Source: DATHXC01 sp035459965 (GTDB lineage: Bacteria; Pseudomonadota; Gammaproteobacteria; Burkholderiales; Methylophilaceae). From it: a DNA stretch of 64,000 bases. The first letter of the stretch is position 1. The number at the start of each line of letters is the position of its first letter. The notes below the pieces were generated by a model. The model was not told the DNA's origin and ran no database searches. It was given only the letters and a program-made list of their open reading frames with translations. Made by a program: the position numbers and the translations under genes. This document shows, piece by piece, positions 51,303 through 59,837 of the stretch. The stretch spans positions 186,001-250,000 of the forward strand of contig DATHXC010000004.1 in assembly GCA_035459965.1 (NCBI GenBank). Direction: 5' to 3'.

Positions 51303-51830
51303 ATGTCAATAAAACATCAATCACAGAGATATCAAAAACAGCACCAACAATCCCGATTCGGTAACTTCACATATCAGGCATTAGTCATAAGTACATTGGC
51401 CGCCCTGATGCTTAGCGCCTGCGGAAAAAACGAGGATGTTTCATCCTCCACCGCCGAACCCGAAAATCCGGTTGCGCTAAGCGCACCGAGCGAATCTGGT
51501 GTTGTCTTCAGCAAGGTAACCCTTGGCCATACACTTGATGATCAAAAACGGGTAGTGGATGCTAATACCACCTTTGGCTCTAAAGACTCGGTATATGTCA
51601 GTGTGGAAACCACTGGCACGGGTAAATCTGAAATCAAGGTTAAATACAATCAGCTCAATACCCCTAATGCCGATCAGATTGAAGAGACTACCCAGAAAAT
51701 TGATGCTACCGGAACGGCAGTGACTGAGTTCCAAATTTACCATAACGGTGGCTGGGAGCCAGGTATTTATACGGTTGAAGTTTCGATTGATGGTAAACCG
51801 GTAGCGACCAAGGAATTTACTGTCCAATAG
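51303..51830 (+). CDS. Putative lipoprotein, unknown function
   Basis: 175 aa from ATG 51303 (GGAGAACG just upstream). A basic, Gln-rich N-terminus precedes a hydrophobic segment ending in the lipobox LSAC (Cys about 40), then an acidic spacer and a beta-rich domain. The ending GGWEPGIYTVEVSIDGKPVATKEFTV looks like an Ig-like or periplasmic beta-sandwich, also seen in DUF-type outer-membrane lipoproteins. The long pre-lipobox region is unusual. Probably a cell-envelope protein; no ligand or enzyme motif. Confidence 0.65.
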   Translation: MSIKHQSQRYQKQHQQSRFGNFTYQALVISTLAALMLSACGKNEDVSSSTAEPENPVALSAPSESGVVFSKVTLGHTLDDQKRVVDANTTFGSKDSVYVSVETTGTGKSEIKVKYNQLNTPNADQIEETTQKIDATGTAVTEFQIYHNGGWEPGIYTVEVSIDGKPVATKEFTVQ

Positions 51831-51890
51831 CTCATTAATAAAATCGAATTTTACTCATTGATATTCTCTTTATTTTAAGGAATAGCGATC

Positions 51891-52169
51891 ATGAAAAAAC
51901 TGCTTTTTGTTCTATTGATTACTTTAAATGCGGGCTACGTTTTAGCTGCGCCTGTGCCTATCGACAATACAGTTCCACCTTGCGATAGCTCGCCTGTTGG
52001 CAATAAGCCACCTTGCGATATCGATGCTGGCAGCATAAAAACCGCACCTAAAATGCCTGATGCCACAGACGGCGCAATCATTACACCAGATGCGCCTATC
52101 AAGGGCTTGCCAGACCGTACCCAGCAGCCAGGTAGCGATATTATTGACAAGTCAAAATCGAAAAAATAA
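51891..52169 (+). CDS. Small secreted Pro/Asp-rich protein
   Basis: 92 aa. Signal peptide MKKLLFVLLITLNAGYVLAAP, then a Pro-rich chain with two similar segments, VPPCDSSP and KPPCDIDAG, each with one cysteine (possible disulphide or metal site), and a basic tail. A weak AAGGAA precedes the ATG. It follows the lipoprotein by about 60 bp. Function unknown. Confidence 0.6.
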   Translation: MKKLLFVLLITLNAGYVLAAPVPIDNTVPPCDSSPVGNKPPCDIDAGSIKTAPKMPDATDGAIITPDAPIKGLPDRTQQPGSDIIDKSKSKK

Positions 52170-52199
52170 AGAAATGGAATAAAGACAGGAAATAACAAA

Positions 52200-52382
52200 A
52201 TGGTTGTTAAAGCGAAACTGAAAAATTTGAATCAGGCGCCATCCCCTGATAATCGGGGTTTGGCAAAAGACACGCCTGAAAGCGTGGATGATGAAGCTGC
52301 TAAATCAAATAGAGATGTAGGGGCACTGGAGAAAAAGTCATCTGGCACTGCTAAAAATGCAGGACAAAAAAAGCCTCACTAG
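52200..52382 (+). CDS. Hypothetical 60-aa hydrophilic protein
   Basis: The chain MVVKAKLKNLNQAPSPDNRG... is charged, with no signal peptide or hydrophobic segment, and looks disordered. GACAGGAAAT precedes the start, so translation is conceivable. Its end overlaps the diguanylate cyclase stop tail-to-tail by 4 bp. It is short and unrecognised, hence low confidence. Confidence 0.4.
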   Translation: MVVKAKLKNLNQAPSPDNRGLAKDTPESVDDEAAKSNRDVGALEKKSSGTAKNAGQKKPH

Positions 52383-54481
52383 CCTACGGCTAACCTAAGT
52401 TTTTCTACTGCAAATTCAGCTGTCAATTGCTCAGCTGGCATTGGTCTGCCCAGTAAAAAACCCTGTAAAGCATCGCAACCAAGACTCTTCAGGAAGTTTT
52501 GCTGACTCTCTGTTTCTACGCCTTCTGCCACGATACGCAGATTGAGCGTGTGCCCAAGTGCGATGATGGCAGAGACGATAGCCCCATCGTCTGCGCCGTT
52601 AGAAAGGTTGTTGATAAAGCCGCGGTCAATTTTAAGCTCGTTGGCAGGCAGGCGTTTGAGGTAAAGCAGGCTTGAATAACCCGTGCCGAAATCGTCTATG
52701 GAAATATCCACGCCCAGATCTGCAATCTTTTGCAAAATGTCCAGGCTGGCCTTCACGTTATGCATGGCGGTGGACTCTGTGACTTCAAGCGTCAGGCAGC
52801 GCGCAGGCAATTGCCATGCGGCGAGTGTATTGCGCACGATATCAATCAGGCTTTCATGACTAAACTGCAATGCGGACAGGTTAACTGCAATTTTCCAGTC
52901 TCTATGGCCCAGATCATGCCATATCTTCATTTGCCTGCAGGCTTCATTGAGCACCCATTCGCCAATCGGGATAATCAACCCGGATTTTTCGGCCAAGGGG
53001 ATAAACTGGTCTGGTGGTACCATGCCCAGCTTGGGGTGCTGCCAGCGTAATAGTGCTTCAGCGCCTATGATTTCCTCACTATCTGTATTGAATTTTGGCT
53101 GGTAGAACAGGCGAAACTCCTGATGGGGCAATGCTGAGCGTAAGTCGAGTATCAGCCCCAGCTTGTTATGTGCATTGATATTCATCGAAGCTTCGAAGAA
53201 ATGGTAGCCGTTACGTCCAGCGCGCTTGGTGTGGTACATCGCTGCATCAGCATTGATGGCAAGCTCGCGATAAGTTTCCCCGTCGTTCGGGTAGGCTGCA
53301 ATGCCGATACTCACAGACACCCTTAATTCATGGCCTTCCAGGTTAAATGGATTGCCAATCGCTTTCATGAGTTTTTCCGCAATCACTGCTGCATCTTCAG
53401 GTTCACCAGGTTCGACCAAGACCACGAACTCATCACCACCCAAGCGGGCAACCGTATCCTGCGCACGCAAAGCATGTCTGATGCGGGATGCAGTTTCCAT
53501 CAGCATTAGATCGCCCATGTGGTGACCCAGCGAGTCATTGATGGTTTTAAAGCCATCCAGGTCCATGAACATTAGCACAAAGCCTGTATTGACTCGCCTA
53601 GCCTTATGTAGCGCCTGATTGACGCGATCTTCCAGCAAGCTGCGATTCGGCAGTTTTGTCAGGCTGTCGTGCAGGGTTTGCTGCAGGAGTTCGTGATTGG
53701 CCTTGGCAAGTGACTGCGCCAGTATTGCTGTGCGACTTTCCAATCGTGAGTCGAATATTGAAATCAGTAATGCGATGACCAGAATACCCACAGCCCCCAT
53801 GATGACCATGATGGCGAGAGAATCTAAAGATGCTCCCTTACCAGCGGCACCGCAAATGCTACCTAGCGGGAATTGTGCGGCAGCCATGCCAGTGTAATGC
53901 ATACCCACTATGGCGATGCCCATGATGAGTGCTGCACCCGCTCTGGCTAGCATTACATGTGGAATCGTATTTTTAAGCTTGAATGCTATCCATAACGCAG
54001 CCCCCGAAGCTGAGATGGCGATGATAATGGATGTGATTAATAATCCTGTGTCATACCAGATACCCGGCTGCATGCGCATGGCCGCCATGCCAGTGTAGTG
54101 CATAGTCGCGATGCCGGCGCCCATAATCAGTGCTGCCAGCAATAGACTTTGCATCGGTAGTGTGGGTTTAGTGACCTGCCATAGTGCAAAGCCCGAGACA
54201 GCAATGGCGATGACTAGCGAGAGCAGCGTGATGGGTAAGTCATACCCTAATGCGATGGGTAAGCGGAAAGCCAGCATGCCGATAAAGTGCATGGACCAGA
54301 TGCCCACCCCCATGGCAAAAGCCCCACCAATAAACCACCAGCGGCTGGCATTGCCTTTAGTGGTATTAATGCGCTCTGTCATGTCCAGCGCGGTATATGA
54401 GGCCAGAATGGCCACCAGCAAGGATACAATGACCAGGAGGATGTCGTAGTTGGTTGTTAACATTTCAGGAGGTGTCAGCAT
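52379..54481 (-). CDS. MHYT - GGDEF - EAL c-di-GMP signalling protein
   Basis: 700 aa. An N-terminal seven-helix MHYT sensor (about 10-245) carries the repeated motifs SMHFIGM (63-69), TMHYTGM (126-132) and GMHYTGM (193-199). These His/Met residues are proposed to bind copper and sense O2, CO or NO. A GGDEF domain follows (GGDEF at 348-352, with the inhibitory RxxD site RAQD at 339-342). Then comes an EAL domain (EAL 475-477, DDFGTGYSSL, KIDRGFI). Both catalytic motifs are intact, so it may synthesise and degrade c-di-GMP. With PEP-CTERM genes nearby, control of matrix formation is a reasonable inference. Confidence 0.93.
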   Translation of the reverse strand: MLTPPEMLTTNYDILLVIVSLLVAILASYTALDMTERINTTKGNASRWWFIGGAFAMGVGIWSMHFIGMLAFRLPIALGYDLPITLLSLVIAIAVSGFALWQVTKPTLPMQSLLLAALIMGAGIATMHYTGMAAMRMQPGIWYDTGLLITSIIIAISASGAALWIAFKLKNTIPHVMLARAGAALIMGIAIVGMHYTGMAAAQFPLGSICGAAGKGASLDSLAIMVIMGAVGILVIALLISIFDSRLESRTAILAQSLAKANHELLQQTLHDSLTKLPNRSLLEDRVNQALHKARRVNTGFVLMFMDLDGFKTINDSLGHHMGDLMLMETASRIRHALRAQDTVARLGGDEFVVLVEPGEPEDAAVIAEKLMKAIGNPFNLEGHELRVSVSIGIAAYPNDGETYRELAINADAAMYHTKRAGRNGYHFFEASMNINAHNKLGLILDLRSALPHQEFRLFYQPKFNTDSEEIIGAEALLRWQHPKLGMVPPDQFIPLAEKSGLIIPIGEWVLNEACRQMKIWHDLGHRDWKIAVNLSALQFSHESLIDIVRNTLAAWQLPARCLTLEVTESTAMHNVKASLDILQKIADLGVDISIDDFGTGYSSLLYLKRLPANELKIDRGFINNLSNGADDGAIVSAIIALGHTLNLRIVAEGVETESQQNFLKSLGCDALQGFLLGRPMPAEQLTAEFAVEKLRLAVG

Positions 54482-54527
54482 AGGTTATTGCTAGTTACGA
54501 CAAAAAAACACATATATTAATGGGCCC

Positions 54528-54546
54528 GCGTAAATAATTTTTACGC
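54528..54546. repeat. GCGTAAA/TTTACGC hairpin
   Basis: Perfect 7-bp arms with a 5-nt loop in the region upstream of the GGDEF-EAL gene start. On either strand it lacks a following T-run, so it is probably an operator or leader stem rather than a terminator. Confidence 0.35.
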
Positions 54547-54590
54547 TACGGATTTCCACGTCATCTTGTCATCAAAATCCAGTCTGGATA

Positions 54591-54637
54591 TGTCGAAAAT
54601 TCGTTAATTCCCAGGTACTTCGTTTGAATTTTTGACA
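54591..54637 (+). promoter_or_regulatory. Possible enhancer-binding-protein site (inverted repeat)
   Basis: TGTCGAAAATTC and GAATTTTTGACA are inverted, 12-nt arms with one mismatch and a 23-nt spacer. The element lies about 105-150 bp upstream of the sigma-54-type promoter, the normal distance for an upstream activating sequence. The assignment rests on position and symmetry only. Confidence 0.4.
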
Positions 54638-54740
54638 TATTTATTTACCGAATCTCATCAATATTGGTAGCTGAAATAAACGCTAATATTTTTCTCTTTA
54701 TTTATCATGGGTGTGAATTAATTCTTTGAAGCTGGCTTTT

Positions 54741-54757
54741 TTGGCATATAGCTTGCA
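54741..54757 (+). promoter_or_regulatory. Sigma-54 (-24/-12) promoter
   Basis: TTGGCATATAGCTTGCA carries GG and GC exactly 10 nt apart and matches the RpoN consensus TTGGCAC-N4/5-TTGCA at nearly every conserved position. Transcription would begin near 54768, giving a leader of about 60 nt to the small gene at 54829. RpoN promoters are known for many PEP-CTERM/exosortase-associated genes. Confidence 0.7.
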
Positions 54758-54828
54758 TTAGTTATTCTATAAAGTTAAGCAGCATGCTAATCCAACTAAT
54801 TACGTATCTAGCTGGTGAGAATTTAATC

Positions 54829-55038
54829 ATGATGAATTTGGTAAAAACGCTGTTTAAAGCCAAAAAGCCTGTAGCTAGTCGGAATAAAACGGTCAAGCCA
54901 GCACTGGATACATCACCGGCTAAAGTGGTGGCTAGAAAATATGAGGATCTGATTCTTTCACCCAATAACAGCAACTACGGAATTGAAGTGAAAGAGATCA
55001 GTATTGTTGAGTATGACAGACGCAAAAAGCCGAGATAA
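54829..55038 (+). CDS. Small hypothetical protein behind a sigma-54 promoter
   Basis: 69 aa (MMNLVKTLFKAKKPVASRNK...). It has a short amphipathic N-terminus, a basic Lys-rich segment, then VVARKYEDLILSPNNSNYGIEVKEISIVEYDRRKKPR in summary form. No signal peptide or membrane helix. ATG 54829 is favoured over an upstream ATG at 54784 because the latter would lie only about 15 nt from the predicted transcription start. GGTGAG lies about 9 bp upstream of the chosen start. Not recognised. It is convergent with the HAF-repeat PEP-CTERM gene. Confidence 0.55.
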   Translation: MMNLVKTLFKAKKPVASRNKTVKPALDTSPAKVVARKYEDLILSPNNSNYGIEVKEISIVEYDRRKKPR

Positions 55039-55073
55039 ACTCGGCTAAATGTGTTTGGTTTGAAGAGAAATAT

Positions 55074-56177
55074 TTATTTGGTTTGAATGTGTTTTCTACG
55101 GCGTACTGAGTAGCCTACCAATCCTAAACCAAGCAACATCATTGCGTATGCTTCAGGTTCTGGTACCGGGGAAATAGATAGCAGGAATGCTCTGCTCTCA
55201 CCATTAAACAACCCAAACCCGGCAATTTGCCCATTGTTGTTGATTGCATTGGCCTGAAGCAGATTCCAGCCTGAATTTGGATCAATCAGCGAGTTTAAGT
55301 CAGTCATACTGCCGTTGTTGTATAGGAAGGCACGTTGTTGATCGTTCTCATCCAATGAGTAGCCCACTATCTGCCCGTTGTTGTTGATGCTGTAGGCATA
55401 ACTGGAGCTACCACCCAGAGTACCTAGATCATTTATTCCGAGTGTGTCATAAACAAAGGCACGTTGAGTGCCATCATCCGTTGATGAATATCCGACCACA
55501 GCACCGTTATCGTTAATATCCAGCCCAACACTGACATTGCCACCTAAGGTTCCAAGATTTGTCATGGTGCCGTTGTAGGAGAAGGCAGGCTGTTGTGCAT
55601 AACCTTCAGTGTAGGATTTGCCAGCGACAGCGCCATTGTTGTTAATCGCGTAGCCGTTAGCAGACGGCCCGCCTAATGTACCAATATCTGTAAGTGTGCC
55701 GCCAGCGTAAACAAAAGCCCTCTCTTTCTCTGTGCTATCAACAAAATAACCTGTCACTTGACCTTGATTATTCACCGCAGTGGCAACACTTGTAGCGCCA
55801 CCCAAAGTGCCAAATGATTCTGTAACGCCATTAGTATATAAAAATGCCTGCTTATCACCGGCGAGATTATCACTGTAGCCCACGATGTGACCGTTATTGC
55901 TAATGCCAGTGGCAACACTGAGTGTATTGCCAGTGATTCCGATATCGCTGATTACACCGCCACTGTACAGAAAAGCACGTTGCGCACTGCTCCCTGTAGA
56001 TGAGTATCCAACGACATCACCGTTGTCATTGAGCCCATAGGCTGTGCTGTATTCGCCACCCAGCGTACCAACATTGGTAACTCCGTAGCTATAAGCTTGG
56101 GCTTGACTAGAGATGGCCGCAGTTGATAGGGCCAACGCGATGATTAGTGGTTTGGTTTTGATAAGTGATTTAAACAT
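55074..56177 (-). CDS. HAF-repeat PEP-CTERM protein
   Basis: 367 aa. Signal peptide (MFKSLIKTKPLIIALALSTA... cleaved after AQA), then seven tandem repeats of about 43 residues of the HAF type, each with a core like VGTLGG...INDNGAVVGYS...QRAFLY. The C-terminal tail is VPEPEAYAMMLLGLGLVGYSVRRRK (motif VPEPEAYAMM). HAF repeats probably form a secreted beta-propeller-like structure. The seventh repeat is divergent (SLIDPNSGWNLLQA). ATG 56177 with AGAGG 8 bp upstream is the natural start; the frame extends further upstream without support. Export, exosortase processing and attachment to the matrix are inferred. Confidence 0.88.
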   Translation of the reverse strand: MFKSLIKTKPLIIALALSTAAISSQAQAYSYGVTNVGTLGGEYSTAYGLNDNGDVVGYSSTGSSAQRAFLYSGGVISDIGITGNTLSVATGISNNGHIVGYSDNLAGDKQAFLYTNGVTESFGTLGGATSVATAVNNQGQVTGYFVDSTEKERAFVYAGGTLTDIGTLGGPSANGYAINNNGAVAGKSYTEGYAQQPAFSYNGTMTNLGTLGGNVSVGLDINDNGAVVGYSSTDDGTQRAFVYDTLGINDLGTLGGSSSYAYSINNNGQIVGYSLDENDQQRAFLYNNGSMTDLNSLIDPNSGWNLLQANAINNNGQIAGFGLFNGESRAFLLSISPVPEPEAYAMMLLGLGLVGYSVRRRKHIQTK

Positions 56178-56220
56178 TGTGATACCTCTGTAATATAATT
56201 CGGTTAGCAAGAAATAAGGC

Positions 56221-56239
56221 TTCTTTGAATATCAAAGAA
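56221..56239. repeat. TTCTTTGA/TCAAAGAA dyad in HAF PEP-CTERM leader
   Basis: Perfect 8-bp arms with a 3-nt centre, 44-62 bp upstream of the start codon. It could be an operator or an mRNA stem near the ribosome site. Confidence 0.4.
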
Positions 56240-56288
56240 CGGAAGTTCTCCCCGATGAAACTCATATTACTAAGCGCTGCGTTTTTGC

Positions 56289-56330
56289 GTAGTCCGCTAC
56301 CTGCTGATTAAGCTGTAGGACGCGGACTAC
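56289..56330. promoter_or_regulatory. GTAGTCCGC...GCGGACTAC inverted repeat
   Basis: Perfect 9-bp arms separated by 24 bp. Each arm contains the TAGTCC/GGACTA half-site found as a compact palindrome 80 bp further upstream, which suggests a second, widely spaced site for the same regulator. It could also fold as a leader stem. Confidence 0.45.
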
Positions 56331-56405
56331 ATTAATATAATCAACGTGTTATATGTGAAAAATTTACCCAATGTATAGTATAAAAAGTTAATCTGTCATT
56401 GCCTA

Positions 56406-56421
56406 TAGTCCATTCAGACTA
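56406..56421. promoter_or_regulatory. TAGTCCATTCAGACTA palindrome upstream of HAF PEP-CTERM gene
   Basis: One mismatch from a perfect dyad, and nearly identical (with flanks) to the copy at 49631-49646. On the gene strand it is followed after 5-6 bp by ATGACA and, 16 bp on, TATACA, a plausible -35/-10 pair. The dyad would be centred near -50, as for an activator. The rest of the 418-bp intergenic region shows no gene. Confidence 0.5.
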
Positions 56422-56595
56422 AACATTTAATATGCTTTGCTAAAAAAGTGACGCTATGAATTGATTAGTCTGAAGTTATTGAGCGACTGTAATTGGCATT
56501 GTTGTGCAAATTTCTTTCAATATTTGTTTTTGTGAATTTGGCTATTCTCCGATAACATCCTTAGTTAATTTTAATCTCGGTTCAAGCGGTTCTCT

Positions 56596-58578
56596 ATGCT
56601 CAAAATAGCTTTCTGGCGCTACCTCTCGCATTTCGGCCCCTATGCCCCTTTACTAGCATTGCTTCTTATCGGTTTGTTGTTTTTATCTTTGTCGCGTGCT
56701 GGTTTAATGTTGTGGCAGGCACCACGTGTTGCTACAAATGGGGTGTGGTCGCAGATGCTTATCCAGGGCGTACGTGTCGATATTATCCAGCTTTCACTGC
56801 TTTGCCTGATTCCGCTGATATTGCTGCCGTTGGCCGCGTTTAACGGATTGTGGCCGGCCTGGCAGAAATTCACTTTTTTCTGGGTCGTAGCCTGTATTAC
56901 GTTGCTGTTTTTCCTGGAGGCGGCAACACCGGGGTTTATCGCGGAATACGATGTACGCCCCAACCGACTGTTTGTTGAATACCTGAAATACCCGAAAGAA
57001 GTATTGCCCATGTTGTGGAATGGCTTTCGTGTCCATGTGTTTCTTGGCGTGGGCGTAACGGCGCTGACAATATGGCTGATGTGTCGTTTGATGCAGCCGT
57101 GGCTAACGCAGCAGAATAGCTGGAGTGTGGCGGCGATATTAATCAGCTGGCCGCTGGTGTTTCTGTTACTGGCATTTGCGATTCGCTCTACCACCGGCCA
57201 TCGCCCGGCCAACCCGGCCATGTTCGCCATTACTACCGACTCCATGGTGAATAGCCTGATCCTCAATTCCGCCTGGTCGGTCACGCATGCGATTTACAAC
57301 CTCAAGCACGAGAGCAAATCGAGTGAGATGTACGGCAAGATGTCACGTGAGGACATGATCAGGCTGGTTGCAGATGACAGGGTGAATGATCCCGGTACTG
57401 CGCCATTTCTGGGGAATGACAGCATACCTACGCTGAATCATCTGGTACCTACGCATCAACGCGAGCGTCCATTAAACCTGGTGGTGATACTGGAAGAAAG
57501 CCTGGGCGCTACTTTTGTGGAGTCACTGGGTGGAGTCGCGGTAACGCCAGAGCTGGAAAAGCTAAAAGAGCAGGGCTGGTGGTTCGAGCAGTTATACGCA
57601 ACAGGCACGCGCTCGGTACGGGGTATCGAGGCGGTAGTCACTGGGTTTCCACCGACCCCGGCACAAAGCGTGGTCAAGCTCTCACTATCGCAGCAGCATT
57701 TCTTCTCCATGGCCGATTTGCTGGGCCGTCGTGGATATCACACCGAATTCATCTACGGTGGAGAGTCGCACTTCGACAATATGAATGGCTTTTTCATGGG
57801 TAACGGCTTCCAAACCGTGACCGATCAAAAGGATTACAAAGACCCTGTCTTTGTCGGTAGCTGGGGTGCCTCGGATGAAGATCTGTTCAATAAGGCGCAC
57901 GAGCAGATCAGCAAGCAGCATGATCAGGGCAAGCCATTTTTCACGCTGGTGTTCTCATCATCCAACCATTCGCCGTTTGAATTCCCGGATGGCCGTATTG
58001 AGCTGCATGACCCGGTGAAGGCTACCGAAAACAATGCGGTGAAATATGCAGATTACGCATTGGGCAAGTTTTTTGACCAGGCTAAAAAGAGTGATTACTG
58101 GAAAGATACCGTATTCATAGTCGTGGCCGATCACGACATTCGCGTACGTGGCGATAGCTTGGTGCCCATCAAGAATTTCCATATTCCTGCACTTATTCTT
58201 GGTGCCGATATCGAGCCACGCAAAATTAAATCGGTGGCTAGCCAGATCGACTTGCCGGTGACAGCACTGTCGCTGATGGGCATAGAGGCCGATCACCCCA
58301 TGCTGGGGCGCGATGTGAGCAAGGCGCCAGCCGACGCGCCTGGTCGCGCCATGATGCAGTTTGAGCAGCATTATGCGTGGATGGAGGGTGATAAGGTAGT
58401 AGTGTTGCGAGAGGGCAAGGCGCCTACCCATGCGTTGTATGATACTAAAACCAAGAGTCTATCGATTGCACCAACGCCTGTCGATGCTGCCAAGGTAGAA
58501 CAACGTGCGCTGGCTAATGTGTTGCTACCTGCCATGCTGTATCGCGAACGGCAATATCATTTGCCAGAATCCAAATAA
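56596..58578 (+). CDS. LTA-synthase-family sulfatase / phosphoglycerol transferase-like membrane protein
   Basis: 660 aa. Five membrane helices lie in the first about 200 residues. A periplasmic alkaline-phosphatase-fold domain follows, with metal-binding Glu300 (VVILEESLGATF), the nucleophile threonine in YATGTRSVRGIEAV (Thr338), and VVADHDIRVRG near the C-terminus. The family transfers phosphoglycerol or phosphoethanolamine-type groups to glycans or lipids (LtaS, OpgB). In this Gram-negative setting, modification of periplasmic glucans or exopolysaccharide is likelier than LTA synthesis. No ribosome site is obvious at the first ATG. The substrate is inferred only. Confidence 0.88.
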   Translation: MLKIAFWRYLSHFGPYAPLLALLLIGLLFLSLSRAGLMLWQAPRVATNGVWSQMLIQGVRVDIIQLSLLCLIPLILLPLAAFNGLWPAWQKFTFFWVVACITLLFFLEAATPGFIAEYDVRPNRLFVEYLKYPKEVLPMLWNGFRVHVFLGVGVTALTIWLMCRLMQPWLTQQNSWSVAAILISWPLVFLLLAFAIRSTTGHRPANPAMFAITTDSMVNSLILNSAWSVTHAIYNLKHESKSSEMYGKMSREDMIRLVADDRVNDPGTAPFLGNDSIPTLNHLVPTHQRERPLNLVVILEESLGATFVESLGGVAVTPELEKLKEQGWWFEQLYATGTRSVRGIEAVVTGFPPTPAQSVVKLSLSQQHFFSMADLLGRRGYHTEFIYGGESHFDNMNGFFMGNGFQTVTDQKDYKDPVFVGSWGASDEDLFNKAHEQISKQHDQGKPFFTLVFSSSNHSPFEFPDGRIELHDPVKATENNAVKYADYALGKFFDQAKKSDYWKDTVFIVVADHDIRVRGDSLVPIKNFHIPALILGADIEPRKIKSVASQIDLPVTALSLMGIEADHPMLGRDVSKAPADAPGRAMMQFEQHYAWMEGDKVVVLREGKAPTHALYDTKTKSLSIAPTPVDAAKVEQRALANVLLPAMLYRERQYHLPESK

Positions 58579-58596
58579 AAAGTAAATGTCGATGCT

Positions 58597-58624
58597 CTGC
58601 GAGGCAATATTGGCGGGCTTCGCA
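58597..58624. repeat. 28-bp repeat shared with terminator loop at 23.7 kb
   Basis: CTGCGAGGCAATATTGGCGG and continuation match 23723-23750 at 23 of 28 positions. Both start CTGCGAGGCAATA and end in a GCA that pairs with the beginning. It lies just after the LTA-synthase-like gene. It may be a dispersed short palindromic unit. Confidence 0.35.
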
Positions 58625-58710
58625 AGGTAGTCTATTTATTGGTTTGAGTAATTTCAAGCAAGGTTTATATTTAACACAATTGTGATCTGAACCTCACTGA
58701 AAGGATGCAT

Positions 58711-59130
<420 letters not shown>

Positions 59131-59200
59131 TAGGTGTTGGGCGATGTTAGTGGGCTTGCCCAATATGCCGTCCAGCAATCTATGTGTATAGGAATCTGGT

Positions 59201-59803
59201 ATGTCGAATAAAGTCCTGGTTATTTTCTCGCACCCGAGTTTTGAAACCTCACGCATCAACCGTGCACTGGTCAATGCAATCCCTGAGTCTGGCGTGACGT
59301 TTCACGACCTGTACGAGCATTATCCGGAACAGATGATTGATATTCCCCGTGAACAGGCACTGATGGAATCGCATGATGTTATTGTGTTCCAACATCCGCT
59401 GTACTGGTACTCGTGCCCGGCGCTGATGAAAAACTGGATAGATTCTGTGCTGACTTACAACTGGGCGTATGGCCCTGATGGCGCCGCGCTTAAAGGTAAA
59501 TTCTGGGTGCATGCCATCACCAGCGGTGGCGCGGCAGGGGTTTACCAGCGCATGGCCTATAACCAGTTTTCCATTGCCGAGTTGCTAAGGCCTTTTGAAC
59601 AGACGGCCGCCTTGTGTGCCATGGACTACCTACAGCCACTACTGGCGCAGGATGCGAACAACATGAGTGAGGTGGATTTGTTGGCGACTGTGAAGCGATA
59701 TAGTCGCTGGCTACAGGATCTGGTGGCTGGTGAGATGCCGCCCAGAGTGCATACCTTTCATGCGCCACAAACTGATTTCCTGGCAGAACACCTCGCCAAT
59801 TAA
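59201..59803 (+). CDS. kefG: KefF/KefG-type NAD(P)H oxidoreductase
   Basis: A flavodoxin-like quinone reductase of 200 aa: VLVIFSHPSFETSRINRAL at the FMN site, VIVFQHPLYWYSCPALMKNWIDSVL and WVHAITSGGAAGVYQ. Such proteins bind and activate KefB or KefC K+ efflux systems during electrophile stress. The antiporter gene begins 35 bp downstream, confirming the pairing. Whether it is KefF or KefG cannot be decided without alignment. Confidence 0.88.
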   Translation: MSNKVLVIFSHPSFETSRINRALVNAIPESGVTFHDLYEHYPEQMIDIPREQALMESHDVIVFQHPLYWYSCPALMKNWIDSVLTYNWAYGPDGAALKGKFWVHAITSGGAAGVYQRMAYNQFSIAELLRPFEQTAALCAMDYLQPLLAQDANNMSEVDLLATVKRYSRWLQDLVAGEMPPRVHTFHAPQTDFLAEHLAN

Positions 59804-59837
59804 TGACTGAACAATTGAATAAGATAGAGATTTAGCA

